Source of the DNA: Achatina immaculata
Lineage: Eukaryota > Mollusca > Gastropoda > Stylommatophora > Achatinidae
Reading direction: 5' to 3'
NCBI GenBank assembly: GCA_009760885.1
Contig: CM019717.1
Span: forward strand, 53,026,530-53,090,529
Length of the DNA: 64,000 bases
Shown: positions 28,950 through 40,435 of the stretch, in pieces
Numbering within the stretch: the first letter of the stretch is position 1
Layout of the letters: each line of letters opens with the position of its first letter
Position numbers and translations under genes: made by a program
The notes under the pieces: generated by a model
The model's input: only the letters and a program-made list of their open reading frames with translations
Database searches by the model: none
Told to the model about the DNA's origin: nothing

Positions 28950-29275
28950 GTGAAGACGCCAGTCCGATGAGGCAAATCAGTGACCCATAGCTGATATGCT
29001 AGCATCAGGGTTAGCGAACCATAGCTGACCAAGACCCTGTCCCACCTCTTCGTGGTACCCCCAGTAACAGGCCTAGACTGGCTAGTGGGGCAGGGATTGC
29101 CGTAGTCTCCATGGTGGTGGAGTCTGCTAAAGAAGCACTGCACACCCCCTGCTTTTTAGCTGTACTCCGGGACTGAAAAGATAGCCACCATAACCCCTCT
29201 CCCACGTTGATATGCTGTGCGGCAACATCTTTAAAGCATCAGCTGCAAAAAACACCAGCTCGCATTTACAGTTAG
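28950..29275 (-). repeat. Dispersed repeat B, copy 2
   Basis: The minus strand reads CTTCTTTAGCAGACTCCACC, ACCATGGAGACTACGGCAAT, ACAGGGTCTTGGTCAGCTAT and so on, matching 41605-41870. It lies directly beside the LINE fragment at 28510-28925. Confidence 0.75.
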
Positions 29276-29499
29276 TTAGAAGACAAGACAGTCAGTTAGT
29301 AGCCTAGCATTTTTGTTGGCCTTTTTCTCATAACTGTAATACTGTGTGCAGTTTAAGAACTTTTAGGAGGGCGAGGGGGAGGTAAAATCTGTGTTCAATT
29401 TTCAGATTATTATAATATATTCATTTCTGTAGAGCAGGTTCCTTGGAAAGTAACACATACTGTATTTTTATTAAATAATCAGGATAGCAGGGGCTTTAA

Positions 29500-29720
29500 T
29501 TGTGAATGTGATATGGACTAGTTGTGATAAAGGTTGAGAAGACTTATGATGTGACTTAGTTATAAAAGTGATAAAGTTGAGGAGGCTTAGTTATAAAAGT
29601 GATAAGTTGAGGAGGCTTAGTTATAAAAGTGATAAGTTGAGGAGGCTTAGTTATATAAAAGTGATAAGTTGATATGGCTCAGTTATAAACGTGATATAGA
29701 CTGGATGATTTAATTTTGTC
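29500..29720 (+). repeat. 30-bp tandem repeat, about 5 copies
   Basis: The unit is GGAGGCTTAGTTATAAAAGT plus GATAAGTTGA. Diverged flanking units run to about 29780. Confidence 0.85.
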
Positions 29721-29801
29721 AGGTGATAAGATGGGGAGGGGTGGTGGGGGTTAGTTACAAATGTGATAAAGATCTTGAGCATCTGTTTGTAAAGGATATA
29801 C

Positions 29802-30500
29802 CCCTGGGAACAACTGTGTTAAGAACACACTTATCTTAACATAGTCTGTAAGACAAGGAACATAGATCTGTTTGCTTAAAAGCTCTGACCTACTTCTGTA
29901 GCCCAGAAACCTGTAACAGTCAACACTAATTGTAACTAGTTATTTTTGTAAAATGTAATGTCAGGTTGGTGGACAGATGAGGACATGGAAATTGCCGGCA
30001 GGGATGAGGAAAATCTAGTGTGAAACCAATGAATCCAGGACATGACAAGTCTATGGGTCTTTACAACAGTGGCTATCAAAATGATGTAAACAAAACAGAG
30101 CCAGCAGACTATAGGTGGCGGGGAATGGATATTGTTGAGGCTTTCATCGGATTCCTCATCCCAAAGTCGGAGTGTCTCTGTGGAACTGTCTCAAAGCCGT
30201 CCGGCCAGCCTGTGCTGCATGCTGGATCTGACGTGGAGACTGGGTTTAAGCACAGCCACCAGAGGCTGGGAAACAAAGTTTTGGCCAGGCCAGACTACAC
30301 CAGCATTGTCACGGCAGTCCGAGCAAGACCACAGCCTGCCCTAGCAAGGAAAGGTGCTGAAGTCGGAGGTACCCAGCCACAGTGCGCATCGCAAAAATCA
30401 GGGTATCACGCATCATCGCCATGATGAAGTGCAGAATGTAAGAGGGGCCTGCGTGCCCAATTCTTTACCCTTTAAAAATAAAGATTATTAATTCATTCAT
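29802..30500 (+). mobile_element. Retroposon D, nearly full copy with ATTC tail
   Basis: Begins CCCCTGGGAACAACTGTGTT and ends CCTTTAAAAATAAAGATTAT plus (ATTC)n. It has an AATAAA just before the tail. The same sequence, about 90% alike by eye, occurs at 47519-48104. The last 60 bases match the 3' end of the CR1-like LINE at 45120-46135, which suggests a SINE or deleted LINE that shares the LINE tail. A 134-codon open frame from 30020 is not recognisable and is half lost in the other copy. Confidence 0.75.
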
Positions 30501-30549
30501 TCATTGTGCGTACGAAGAAGAAGATAAAGGATATGTTGGATATAACGTT

Positions 30550-30890
30550 CAAGAGGGCTTGGTTATAAATGTGATATGGTTTTAAAGGGCTTAGTTATAT
30601 AGTTGATAATATTTGACAAGGCTTGGTTTTAAATGTGATAAGGTTTTAAAGGGCTTAGTTATGTAGTTGATAATATTTGACAAGGCTTGGTTTTAAATGT
30701 GATAAGGTTTTAAAGGGCTTAGTTATATAGTTGATAATATTTGACAAGGCTTGGTTTTAAATGTGATAAGGTTTTAAAGGGCTTAGTTATGTAGTTGATA
30801 AGATTTGACAAGGCTTGATTACAAAAGTGATAATGTTTCAAGACTTTGTTATAAATGTGATAAGGATTGGGGAGGCTTGTTATGTAGGTA
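30550..30890 (+). repeat. 65-bp tandem repeat, about 4-5 copies
   Basis: The unit contains GGGCTTAGTTATATAGTTGA, TAATATTTGACAAGGCTTGG and TTTTAAATGTGATAAGG. Its GGCTTAGTTATA phrase also occurs in the 30-bp array at 29500-29720, so the two arrays look related and were split by the insertion of retroposon D. Confidence 0.9.
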
Positions 30891-32229
30891 ATAATGATTT
30901 TAACTTTTAACCTATCGTGAGCTGTTTATATGGCTTTGTACTGTGGTCGAGAAGTCATATAAATTGAAACCGCCGCAGCTGTTTAAAATAGGCATTGTGT
31001 TATTTCTAAGTAAAATATCATGGCAGTGATTTTTAGTTACAAAATATATGTGGTGTGTCTTTGGTGTTGTTTGGTGAGTTAAGAGTTAAGTACTGGATTA
31101 TGTAAATGATAAGAATCAGGAGGGCTTTTTTTTTGTGATATCTGGAAGGGTTTACAAAGTTGGTTTCATTACATTTGAGAACATTTATTTTTGGATATGA
31201 AGGTTAGGTGGAACATTTATTTGAAAGTTTAGTTTCCAGTATGAAGAGGAACGTGGTTATGGAAGTTTAGTTTCCGGTATGAAGAGGAACATGGTTATGA
31301 AAGTTTAGTTTTAAAGATGGTGATGTTTAAGAGAAAAAGGTTTTGTGTAAAAGGGTCGGGATTGAGTAGAATGGGCATGTGACAAGGGTTATGAGGAAAA
31401 CTCACTACATTTAACCTGCCACGGTGAAAGAAACCATGCTGAAGAGAACAGTGTGGTGGTGAATTAAACTTCTAGTAGATATTTGCTTCATTAATTTCAA
31501 CTGTCATAATGTATGTGATGTGTACTAAGCTGGTGCATATAGAAGTTTTCACAAGCTCATCTCGGAAAGCTGTTAACTAAAGCTCATTATGTTCAGGAAC
31601 GGCTGTATTTGATAACGTGTGTTTCAGATTATCCACCTCCTTGCACAATATATTTTGATAGCCTGGCAGGTTTTTGTGGGGTTTTTTGTTTTTTGTTTTT
31701 TGTTTTTTGTTTTTTGTTTTTTTTTTTTGTTTTTTTTTTTTTTTGTTTTTGTTTTTTGTTTTTTGTTGTTTTTTTTTGCATCACTTGATTTTGTACATAT
31801 GTAAATAATGCTTCCATTTTGGTGTAAAGTACAATCTGCAAAGTATTAGTTGCATGTGTATAAATGTAAAACAAAAAGTTGTACATATATATATATATAT
31901 ATATTTTTATGTATGACTCGTCTGATTTTGTGGATGTTAAATTGTTTCATGAAGCATTTTCTTTATAAAGTTTTGTTTGTTTGAATTCTTTTTTCATGTG
32001 ATCACATCTTACATATTTAGCTTTCAGATGCATGGAAATCTGGCATTTTTTTTTTAATCACGTTTATTTGATTAATTTTGCAGCATTTTATAAAACACAG
32101 GAGATAATGTTCTGTTCAAAAGTGATAGATTTGTAAAACACATTGCCAGTTGTAAAGATTTCACTGATTTAGTGTGTGAAGTGATTAACAAGTCAGTGGC
32201 TGCTTCACTGTCAGAATCACTGAAAGTTT
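30891..32229. other. Spacer with T/TG-rich low-complexity tract
   Basis: AT-rich DNA. 31679-31780 is a (TTTTTTG)n-like tract and 31885-31905 a TA run. No genes seen. Confidence 0.6.
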
Positions 32230-33525
32230 GTTGGCAAAACATGAGTTGTCATAGAGTCTAATATCTTGTTAGCAGGATATAAGTTGTCATAGAGTCTAAT
32301 ATCTTGTTAGCAGGATATAAGTTGTCATAGAGTCTAATATCTTGTTAGCAGGACATAAGTTGTCATAGAGTCTAATATCTTGTTAGCAGGACATAAGTTG
32401 TCATAGAGTCTAATATCTTGTTAGCAGGACATGAGTTGTCATAGAGTCTAATATCTTGTTAGCAGGACATGAGTTGTCATAGAGTCTAATATCTTGTTAG
32501 CAGGACATAAGTTGTCATAGAGTCTAATATCTTGTTAGCAGGACATAAGTTGTCATAGAGTCCAGTATCTTGTCAGCAGGACATAAGTTGTCATAGAGTC
32601 TAATATCTTGTTAGCAGGACATAAGTTGTCATAGAGTCCAGTATCTTGTCAGCAGGACATAAGTTGTCATAGAGTCCAGTATCTTGTCAGCAGGACATAA
32701 GTTGTCATAGAGTCTAATATCTTGTTAGCAGGACATAAGTTGTCATAGAGTCCAGTATCTTGTCAGCAGGACATAAGTTGTCATAGAGTCCAGTATCTTG
32801 TCAGCAGGACATAAGTTGTCATAGAGTCCAGTATCTTGTCAGCAGGACATAAGTTGTCATAGAGTCTAATATCTTGTTAGCAGGACATAAGTTGTCATAG
32901 AGTCCAGTATCTTGTCAGCAGGATATAAGTTGTCATAGAGTCCAGTATCTTGTTAGCAGGACATAAGTTGTCATAGAGTCTAATATCTTGTTAGCAAGAC
33001 ATAAGTTGTCATAGAGTCTAATATCTTGTTAGCAGGACATAAGTTGTCATAGAGTCTAATATCTTGTTAGCAGGACATAAGTTGTCATAGAGTCCAGTAT
33101 CTTGTCAGCAGGACATAAGTTGTCATAGAGTTCAATATCTTGTTAGCAGGACATGAGTTGTCATAGAGTTCAATATATTTTTAGCAGAACATGAGTTGTC
33201 ATAGAGTCCAGTATCTTGTTAGCAGGACATAAGTTGTCATAGAGTCCAGTATCTTGTTAGCAGGACATAAGTTGTCATAGAGTCCAGTATCTTGTTAGCA
33301 GGACATAAGTTGTCATAGAGTCCAGTATCTTGTCAGCAGGACATAAGTTGTCATAGAGTCTAATATCTTGTTAGCAGGACATAAGTTGTCATAGAGTCTA
33401 ATATCTTGTTAGCAGGACATAAGTTGTCATAGAGTCTAATATCTTGTTAGCAGGACATAAATTGTCATAGAATCCAGTATCTTGTTAGCAGTACATAAAT
33501 TGTCATAGAGTCCAGTATCTTGAAT
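32230..33525 (+). repeat. 38-bp minisatellite, about 34 copies, two variant types
   Basis: The unit is CAGGACATAAGTTGTCATAG plus AGTCTAATATCTTGTTAG. A second unit type reads AGTCCAGTATCTTGTCAG at the end. The two types are intermixed along the array rather than in blocks. There is no spacer between units, so it is not CRISPR-like. No open frame is implied. Confidence 0.96.
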
Positions 33526-34479
33526 GTTTTATGTTCTATGTTCTGTGCTGGAGTTCCATATCCATGAATGAAGTTTTTGTTTGCTTAGCCTTGTCAAAAT
33601 TTGTTTGCAAACAAAAGATCTACAGATATTTCATTAGTTTTGATTTTATGAAGGTTGGATGTGAAGTTGTTCACTTTATGATACAGTATTGTTTTTATAG
33701 TTTCAATTTTTTTTTTTTTTTGTGCTTCAGTTACAACTAAGACACACAAAAAAAAACTTGTTGGTCAAATGCATCGTGTTGACCATTTATTTATGCATAT
33801 TTGAATCATACACATTTTTCAAGTGCATTTTTATATACATCTTTGTGGAAGTAATAAACACTAGTTGGTCTCCAGTCTTTGCAGATCAGAAACTAATCTT
33901 CTGTACAGAGCTTTCATTGACTCACTGTTTACAAAGACACTGCTCATACATTTTTTGTGATCTTGTCTTGAATGAGGCCCTTCTGGCTTCTCGGAGCTTA
34001 TCAAAGATGATATAGGGTCCGTCTAGCTAGCTATAGACGCAGAGGGCTCATCTAGCTCCACTGCTGTGGGGCCCACACTGATCCTCACTCCACTAGCCAT
34101 ATTGCCAGCAGGAGTACCAGAAGGAAAGGTAGGATTTCCATGATTACAAGCACTTTAGTCCTGATGGTAAAACTCTTTCATAACTATACGTCTTCTCTAC
34201 ACAAATGATAAACAACAGCAGGTATGACATATGTGGACTCACATGTTTACTTTCTTGTGTTATACTGGAGAAAAGAAAAATGGCCTATGTTACACAGTGT
34301 TTACAAACTATACGTTTTGTCCCTGAGCCTGTTATAGGAAGAGGTTCTATAGAAGGGGTCATTGTAGAAGACTGATGCGTTAGGCAGAAAATGTTGGTCA
34401 TTTTTATATTTTAATACTGAAGTAAATGCGTGAGGATAAGGGGCAAAGATACTGTCCAATTTGGCAGTCGGCAGCCTGT
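33526..34479. other. Spacer, nothing recognised
   Basis: AT-rich apart from a GC-rich 34020-34135 stretch that ends in GAAAG-GTAGG; see rejected items. No family recognised. Confidence 0.5.
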
Positions 34480-34745
34480 AACTAACATGCTAGCCACAGA
34501 CAGCCAGGACCCGGTTCCACCTCTCTGTTAATCACTCCCAGTGACAGCCTAGCCTGGCTAGTGGGTCAGGGATGGCCTTTGCTCCCCATGGCAGTGCAGT
34601 CTGCTAAAGAAGTAATGCATGCCTTCTGCTTTTTAGCTGTACTCAGAGACTGAGAAAAAAAACATAGCCACCTAACCTGCTCCCATTACAACACAATGCT
34701 GTGCCTCATCAGTTTCTCTGCATCAGTTGCAAAGAGCATCAGACT
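34480..34745 (-). repeat. Dispersed repeat B, copy 3
   Basis: The minus strand carries AGTGCAGTCT/CTTCTTTAGCAGACTGCACT-type and ACTGGGAGTGATTAACAGAG segments in the same order as 28950-29275. More diverged than the other copies. Confidence 0.65.
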
Positions 34746-35569
34746 CACAGTTTCATGGAGGTAGAAGAAGGAGGAGGAAATGAAATAATACTTTTCTAGT
34801 GTGTGAATTTCCGGGTTTACTTGGCAACATTTCTTTCCAAGTTTGTCATGGAATAAGATGACTGCATGTCTCACCGGGCTCGGCAAGAATCTTTTATTTT
34901 TTTTTTTGTGGTTGAGAGGTTCATTTGCAATTCTCACACATGGACCATGAAGTCTAGCTCACAGTCAGTGTCTTGCAACTTTTCTGCTAGATCTTTGTGA
35001 TTTATATAGAAGTTACAATCTTTGTATTTTGCCTACAATTTATTATCCCTGCTTTGTCTACAGATTACAATGTTTTATGTTTTGTCAACAATATACAAGT
35101 CCTGAACATCTTTATATTTACACTTTGCAACAAGGCAGAAGTGCACTTTTTTTTGTATGTCTTAGAAGTGTGGCTGGACCACCAAAATAAAATGTTCACA
35201 CTTACCTTTCATCAAGCATCAGAGGAGGGCATTTATCTGTTTAAAAAAGAGAAAAAACAAACATTCATATGCTGGCAGATTGTTTATGCTGTATCGGGAC
35301 AATCTGCTTGTGAAATAAATAACTAGCAAATGTTGATAGTTGTATGTTATTATCATTTATTTCTTCATACATGTCAGACATTTTTATGATGGTGTTTTTC
35401 TACTTATGTTTTTTTTTTATATATAAAATACTGGAAAAGACATGTCAAGTCAGCAGCCCACTTTTTTAAAACTCCTTATGCTCATTACATTTGTAGTATA
35501 ATAGTAGTGTGCTGATGTTAAGTATGTGGAACAGTGTGAGAGTTGAGAGATCTTGTGCTGCATGATGTC

Positions 35570-35635
35570 ATGACATGCCCAAATCTTTACCCTTTGCAAA
35601 TAAAGTTTGTTCATTTATTTCTTCTTGTTATTGAC
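35570..35635 (+). mobile_element. Retroposon D / CR1-like LINE 3'-tail fragment
   Basis: CATGCCCAAATCTTTACCCT then TTGCAAATAAAGTTTGTTCA. Same tail as at 30440-30500 and, reversed, 45125-45190. Only the last 60 bases are present, typical of a severely 5'-truncated insertion. Confidence 0.6.
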
Positions 35636-36109
35636 TTTTTTGTTTTTGTTTTTGTTTTTTGAAGCCAGCAGTGTCCTGAAAAATGTTTTCAAAAGATTTC
35701 AGTAAATGATAATATTTTTGTTCCTTCAATAATGGGTACCATTTTTGCATGTTACTAATTTTGCATTGTTCTGTAGTTTAAACTGTTCTTTGTTTGCCCA
35801 GAGGAAAGACCAGGCTGACAAATAAAATTTGAATGTTCTTCAGGTAGTTCTTGAGAATCTGATTGTTTTAAATCAGAGAGACAGTTGATTTGCTGATCTT
35901 CATTTAGCTGCAGACCATTGTTGTTGTTTGCACCTGACACTGCGATGTTGTTAAAAGTACAGGGTAAAGTCAGACAGGGAATAATAGATTTAGGGTGGGC
36001 TTTTGGGATACATAGTGAATTCAAGAATCAGGTTTATGGATATGATCCGCTCCAATAGGCACCATGTCCAACCCTATCCCATTAACTGTACCAAAAGATT
36101 ACACAGAGA

Positions 36110-36510
36110 GATTGGAGAGCTCTGAGAGTTTGTAGAAATTAGAGAGGTCAAACAAAGAGATGGAAAGCTCAAAGAAAGATATTGGAGAGCTCTATAATGA
36201 GATTGGAAAGCTCTAACAAGGATATTAGAGAGCTCTATAAAGAGATTGGAAAGGTCTGCAGATAGCTCTATAAAGAGAATGGAAAACTCTACAAAGAGTT
36301 TTTAGAGCACTGCAAAGATATAGGAAAGCACTTTGCTAACTGGCTGTCTTGTCCTGAGCAGCAGTATCTCACTAGCAGCCTTGCTAGTATGCTTAGACTC
36401 ATTCATATTGTGCAGATATCATGAGGGGAAAAGTGCAGACATCATAAAGGGAAAAGTATAGACATCATGAGGAGAAAAGTGTAGACATTATGATGGGAAA
36501 AGTCATAAAT
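36110..36510 (+). repeat. Degenerate short tandem repeats
   Basis: 36110-36320 holds diverged 28-32 bp units with AGAGATTGGAGAGCTCT. 36415-36500 holds about four units of ATCATGAGGGGAAAAGTGTAGAC. No coding signal in the region 34746-37689 otherwise. Confidence 0.7.
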
Positions 36511-37689
36511 TCTTAATAAAACATGACTGTTTTAAAAAGGCAGCCATAAATCAATTTCATTTTATGACATACTTTTTAATGTTGTGGAAGCATATACTTG
36601 GGATCAGAACAAACACTGATATTGTTATAGGAATAGAACACTGAGCCATATTAAAAGAAACCTAACTAATATTGTCCAAACAAAGTACTGTTTTCCTTTT
36701 AATGGAGCATGCTGTATTCTTCCCATTGTGTACAAATTTTGTAACCCATTTTTATGTTCCTGAGTTGTCTGTTTGTGTTCAGTTTTGTCTTGGGGGGTGA
36801 CTTTTAAAAAAAATTTTTTCGATTTCACTGTCAGTAGAGTTGGCAGCCATTTGTGGGACTCCTTTTTCTTTTCTTGCACTGACACTTCTGATCCAGGGTG
36901 TCTCACCCTCTTTATAGATATTCTTTGTTTTTATAAGCAACTTTTTCCCAACACTAGTGGGTCAGGTGCACATTTTCTGCAGCTGAAGTGACAGTAATGA
37001 ATGCACGGACTTCAGACTTTGAGGAGTTCTGCTGTTTTTTTTTTGTTTTGTTTTGTTACGGGCCTATCGCCGCTATCATATCTGACATATCGTGTGATAG
37101 GTCATTAAGCTTATTGACACCTTGTTACGTCATAGGTGTTACTTTATTATATGTATGGCATACCATTTGAGTCACTGTTGCCAGTTTTATTCTTTACAGA
37201 TCTACAAGTCTTACAGTGAAGAAATCCGTCTGTGCAGTTTAATACGGGCTCTGTGAAGCCGTGATTTCATTCTCCTTGTAAATGCATGTTTTCATTGTCT
37301 GGCCGTCTGTGTTGTAGATCTCCTCTTTGGTTATGTGCCCGATGATGATGATTGCATGACTTTCCTCGTCTTGGAATGTACACATAGAGATGAAATAGAA
37401 TATCTTATCTGAGACTTTGCACCATTGAGGGCGAACAACTCCTATTGTGGCACCATTTTTGGGGAAATATTTCAAGTAACTGAGGCAAAATGAAGATCAT
37501 CTCTGTTTTTTCTTGTGTGTGTGTGTGGGGGGAGGGGGGTACTTCCTGGCATGTATTGTGCTGTAACCGTTTAGCATGCCGGTGATCCCTGCTTCTGTAG
37601 TTCTTCACCAGGTAGTCTCTGACCTGCCCTCTTTCCCACAGGTATCCATCACACGGTTGTTTTAGTGATGTTTTACTATCATGGCAGTA

Positions 37690-38075
37690 TACATCTTACA
37701 TCCTTCCCGTGCCGTTAAACGTCACATAGGCCTCGCATGGTAGTTTGCCAAGTTTTCCTGTTTTCGGAGAGCTTTTCAACCTCGTCAAGGGATGTTATGC
37801 CTACTAAGCTGGCCTCTCTTAACAATGACCTCTTTAGAGTTTCACGTGGTGGACATCTTTTTCTTCGGCCTGTTGTGCTCCGCTTGATAGCTTGTTTTGG
37901 GATTCTCTGTTTCTTGTCATCACGTGACCGACATATGTCCATCTCCTTTTCCTGATAACCCATGAGACTGGTTGTCGTTCAGTCATCTGCCTTATCTCTG
38001 CGGTGTTCTTGAATTCGCTCCACTTTATACCGAGTATTTTCCTTAGGCATTTGTTTTCAAAAGAGTCTTTCTTAG
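37690..38075 (-). mobile_element. RTE-like LINE fragment, 3' end
   Basis: The minus strand reads [34 protein letters not shown] and, near 37715-37880, KDVHHVKL-like to SLDEVEKLSENRKTWQTTMR. Same family as 12395-12880. Its 5' truncation point is near 38075 and its tail end near 37690. Confidence 0.82.
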
Positions 38076-38724
38076 AAGAAATGTCTTCATGTTTTATTAA
38101 GAATTTATGCAGTATAGAAGCCATAAAAATATAACAGGAGTAGTATAACTGCAGTTTTAAAAAAATATTTACGCTTTTCTGATTAGCCCTGCTCACAAAG
38201 TAAGATTTACTTCCCTTGCAGCTTTCTAACTCAGGGTTTCTCACCCCGTAATTCTGTGACGGATCTGCAGGGGTTCCCCGGAGATCGTGACTGAAAAATC
38301 TGTCCTGGGCACTTTTCGTGAAACCCTAGAGGCCCACTGACGCCCACTTGAGAAATCCCCACTCTAGCATACTCCGTTATTTTGAGCCACGCAAAAAACA
38401 TAAATCTTAGCGTAACTTAAGCCATGAATTTACATACACTTATTGTTTGCTTTTGAGGTCTCGATGTTTATTGATATGAAAGAAGGAAATTAAGGTAATT
38501 TAAGCTTAGATACATGCTTTCTTTTTTATCAAAGACAGGCTGGTAAACAAGTCATTTTTAGTCCTACAAAAGGAAAAAACAAAGCCCTACCTTGCACATG
38601 CCCTATACTACATGAAAAAACAAAGCCCTACCCTTGTACATGCCCTATACCACAAGAAATACCTAATTAACATTTTGTATAAAAAGGTAATCCTGTCATG
38701 CCTTAGAGGCACATAGACCCATAT

Positions 38725-38925
38725 TTTCTTTGACCAGTCAGCACACTAGAGGGTGATATGGTCAGTATCACGCCTGGCCGCCTTTCCTTCCCCAACTTCT
38801 TCTGAATGGGTACCCATTACTACAGCTGGGTGACTGGTGTGCCTCCGGCGGAATTCGAACCCCCGACCTTCACCATGAGAGACCAGTGCACTAACCACTT
38901 CGCCACTCAGACACTCAAACATTTT
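38725..38925 (-). mobile_element. SINE family A, full-length copy
   Basis: The minus strand reads CTGAGTGGCGAAGTGGTTAG (A-box side) and GGGGGTTCGAATTCCGCC (B-box side), then GGGGAAGGAAAGGCGGCCAG and CTGACCATATCACCCTCTAG, ending TGTGCTGACTGGTCAAAG. The best-preserved copy in the window and the reference for how one unexpanded SINE looks. Confidence 0.8.
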
Positions 38926-39624
38926 GTGTACTACACATTTATTACTAATTTTTTCGGCGAGAGTGGCGGCCTCTACTGGATAAACTAAAAGAAAAAAAGG
39001 TTTTTTTTTTTGTTCTGCCTACACTAGCGACTTTATTAGAACTGATGTAATTTGGGAATCCGTACAGTCATACATTGTATGAACATCTGTTGTAACCGGT
39101 TTATAAATGCGGCTCTTCATTAGGAAATGAATTTAAATCTTAGGAGGGTGGGGGAGGCGGGGGGGGGGGGGTGAACGGGACAGAACATGAAGCGAATATC
39201 TGGATGACTGTTACATTTCTAGGAGTGACCTTAAGTCTGATAGCGAGGATTCTGTCACTTACTGGGTTGTAACCTAGTAATGCTTTTGATATTAATTTCT
39301 CAAAGTAAAATGCCACTCAATTTTTCCTCCTAATTCTCCACCAGAGTATATAAAGATACCATCATTCTCGTTCTTGGAGTGTCCTGATCCGTTCCATCAA
39401 TGTTCGTGGATTCCCAAAATGTGTATCCCCGTTTTTGTTTTCCATCTTGTTACTTATTATTTGATACTTTCCCTCATACATACTTCTCATATTCCATGTT
39501 CCTACTCTTATACTTCTCATATTCCTTGTTCCTACTCTTATTTTTCTTTTAGTTTGATGCAGGGATTTTCCTTAGTAACACCGTCAGGATTTTGACGCAA
39601 TATATACCTGTGAGACCTGAACAC

Positions 39625-39725
39625 CTGTTTGGCCTGTATTTCCAAGACCTTCGGCACATGAAAGTGTGATGTGGTCAGTATCACGCCTGGCTGCATTTAC
39701 CTTCCCAGTGGCCTTTTTGGTGTGT
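39625..39725 (-). mobile_element. SINE family A, 3'-part fragment
   Basis: CAAGACCTTCGGCACATGAA then TGATGTGGTCAGTATCACGC and TGGCTGCATTTACCTTCCC on the + strand, the complement of the SINE body. The tRNA-like head is missing. Confidence 0.6.
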
Positions 39726-39761
39726 ACTAGAAAAGGTCTCTCTCCCTCTCACTGTATACAA

Positions 39762-39799
<38 letters not shown>

Positions 39800-39822
39800 T
39801 ATATATATAATATATATATATA

Positions 39823-40404
39823 TCCTTTTCCTGATCACTCACGAGACTGGTTGTTGTTCAGTCATCTGTCTTATCTCTGCATTGTTCTTGAATTCATTCC
39901 ACTTTATGCCGAGTATTTTCCTTATGCATTTGTTTTCAAGAGTCTAATTTCTTTTCTATTTCTTTAGTTGTTTTCCAGCTTTCACATGCATAAATGAGGG
40001 TGGATATTACACTTGAAATGAATAGTCTTAACTTGGTTTTTGTGCTTATAACTTTTGAATATCATATGTTCTCAAGATTCTTGTAGATTGATGCTGCCTT
40101 TGCAATTCTGATCCTAACTTCCTTTCTAGTGTCACCTTATTCAGGAAAAGGAGATGGATATGTGTTGGTCACTTGATGAGAAGAAATGATCAGAGAATCC
40201 CAAAACAAGCTATCAAGTGGAACACAACAGGCCAAAGAAAAAGGGGCAGACCGCGTGAAACTCTGAAGAGGACATTGCTAAGAGAGGCCAAATTAACAGC
40301 CATAAAATCCTTTGATGAGGTTGAAAGACTCGATGAAGACAGTTTTAATTGGCGAACTACTTTGTGAGCCCTATGTGACGTTTAACGACACGGGAAGGGT
40401 ATAA

Positions 40405-40410
<6 letters not shown>
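39823..40410 (+). mobile_element. RTE-like LINE with 5' inversion (twin priming)
   Basis: Left part 39823-40135 is in minus orientation (complement of ...GTGATCAGGAAAAGGAT) and its right end is the truncated upstream part. Right part 40140-40410 is in plus orientation, starting TCAGGAAAAGGAGATGG and running to the 3' end ([20 protein letters not shown]). The two parts meet at the same position of the element with a few bases of overlap. (TA)n flanks both sides. Same family as 12395-12880. Confidence 0.8.

Positions 40411-40435
<25 letters not shown>

Noticed and set aside
32230..33525. Possible CRISPR-like array of direct repeats
   Set aside because: Units abut without unique spacers, and the DNA is clearly eukaryotic; an ordinary minisatellite.
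34020..34135. Possible small coding exon (TAVGPTLILTPLAILPAG) with GTAGG donor
   Set aside because: No acceptor with a pyrimidine tract, no partner exons, and the complementary strand is equally open.
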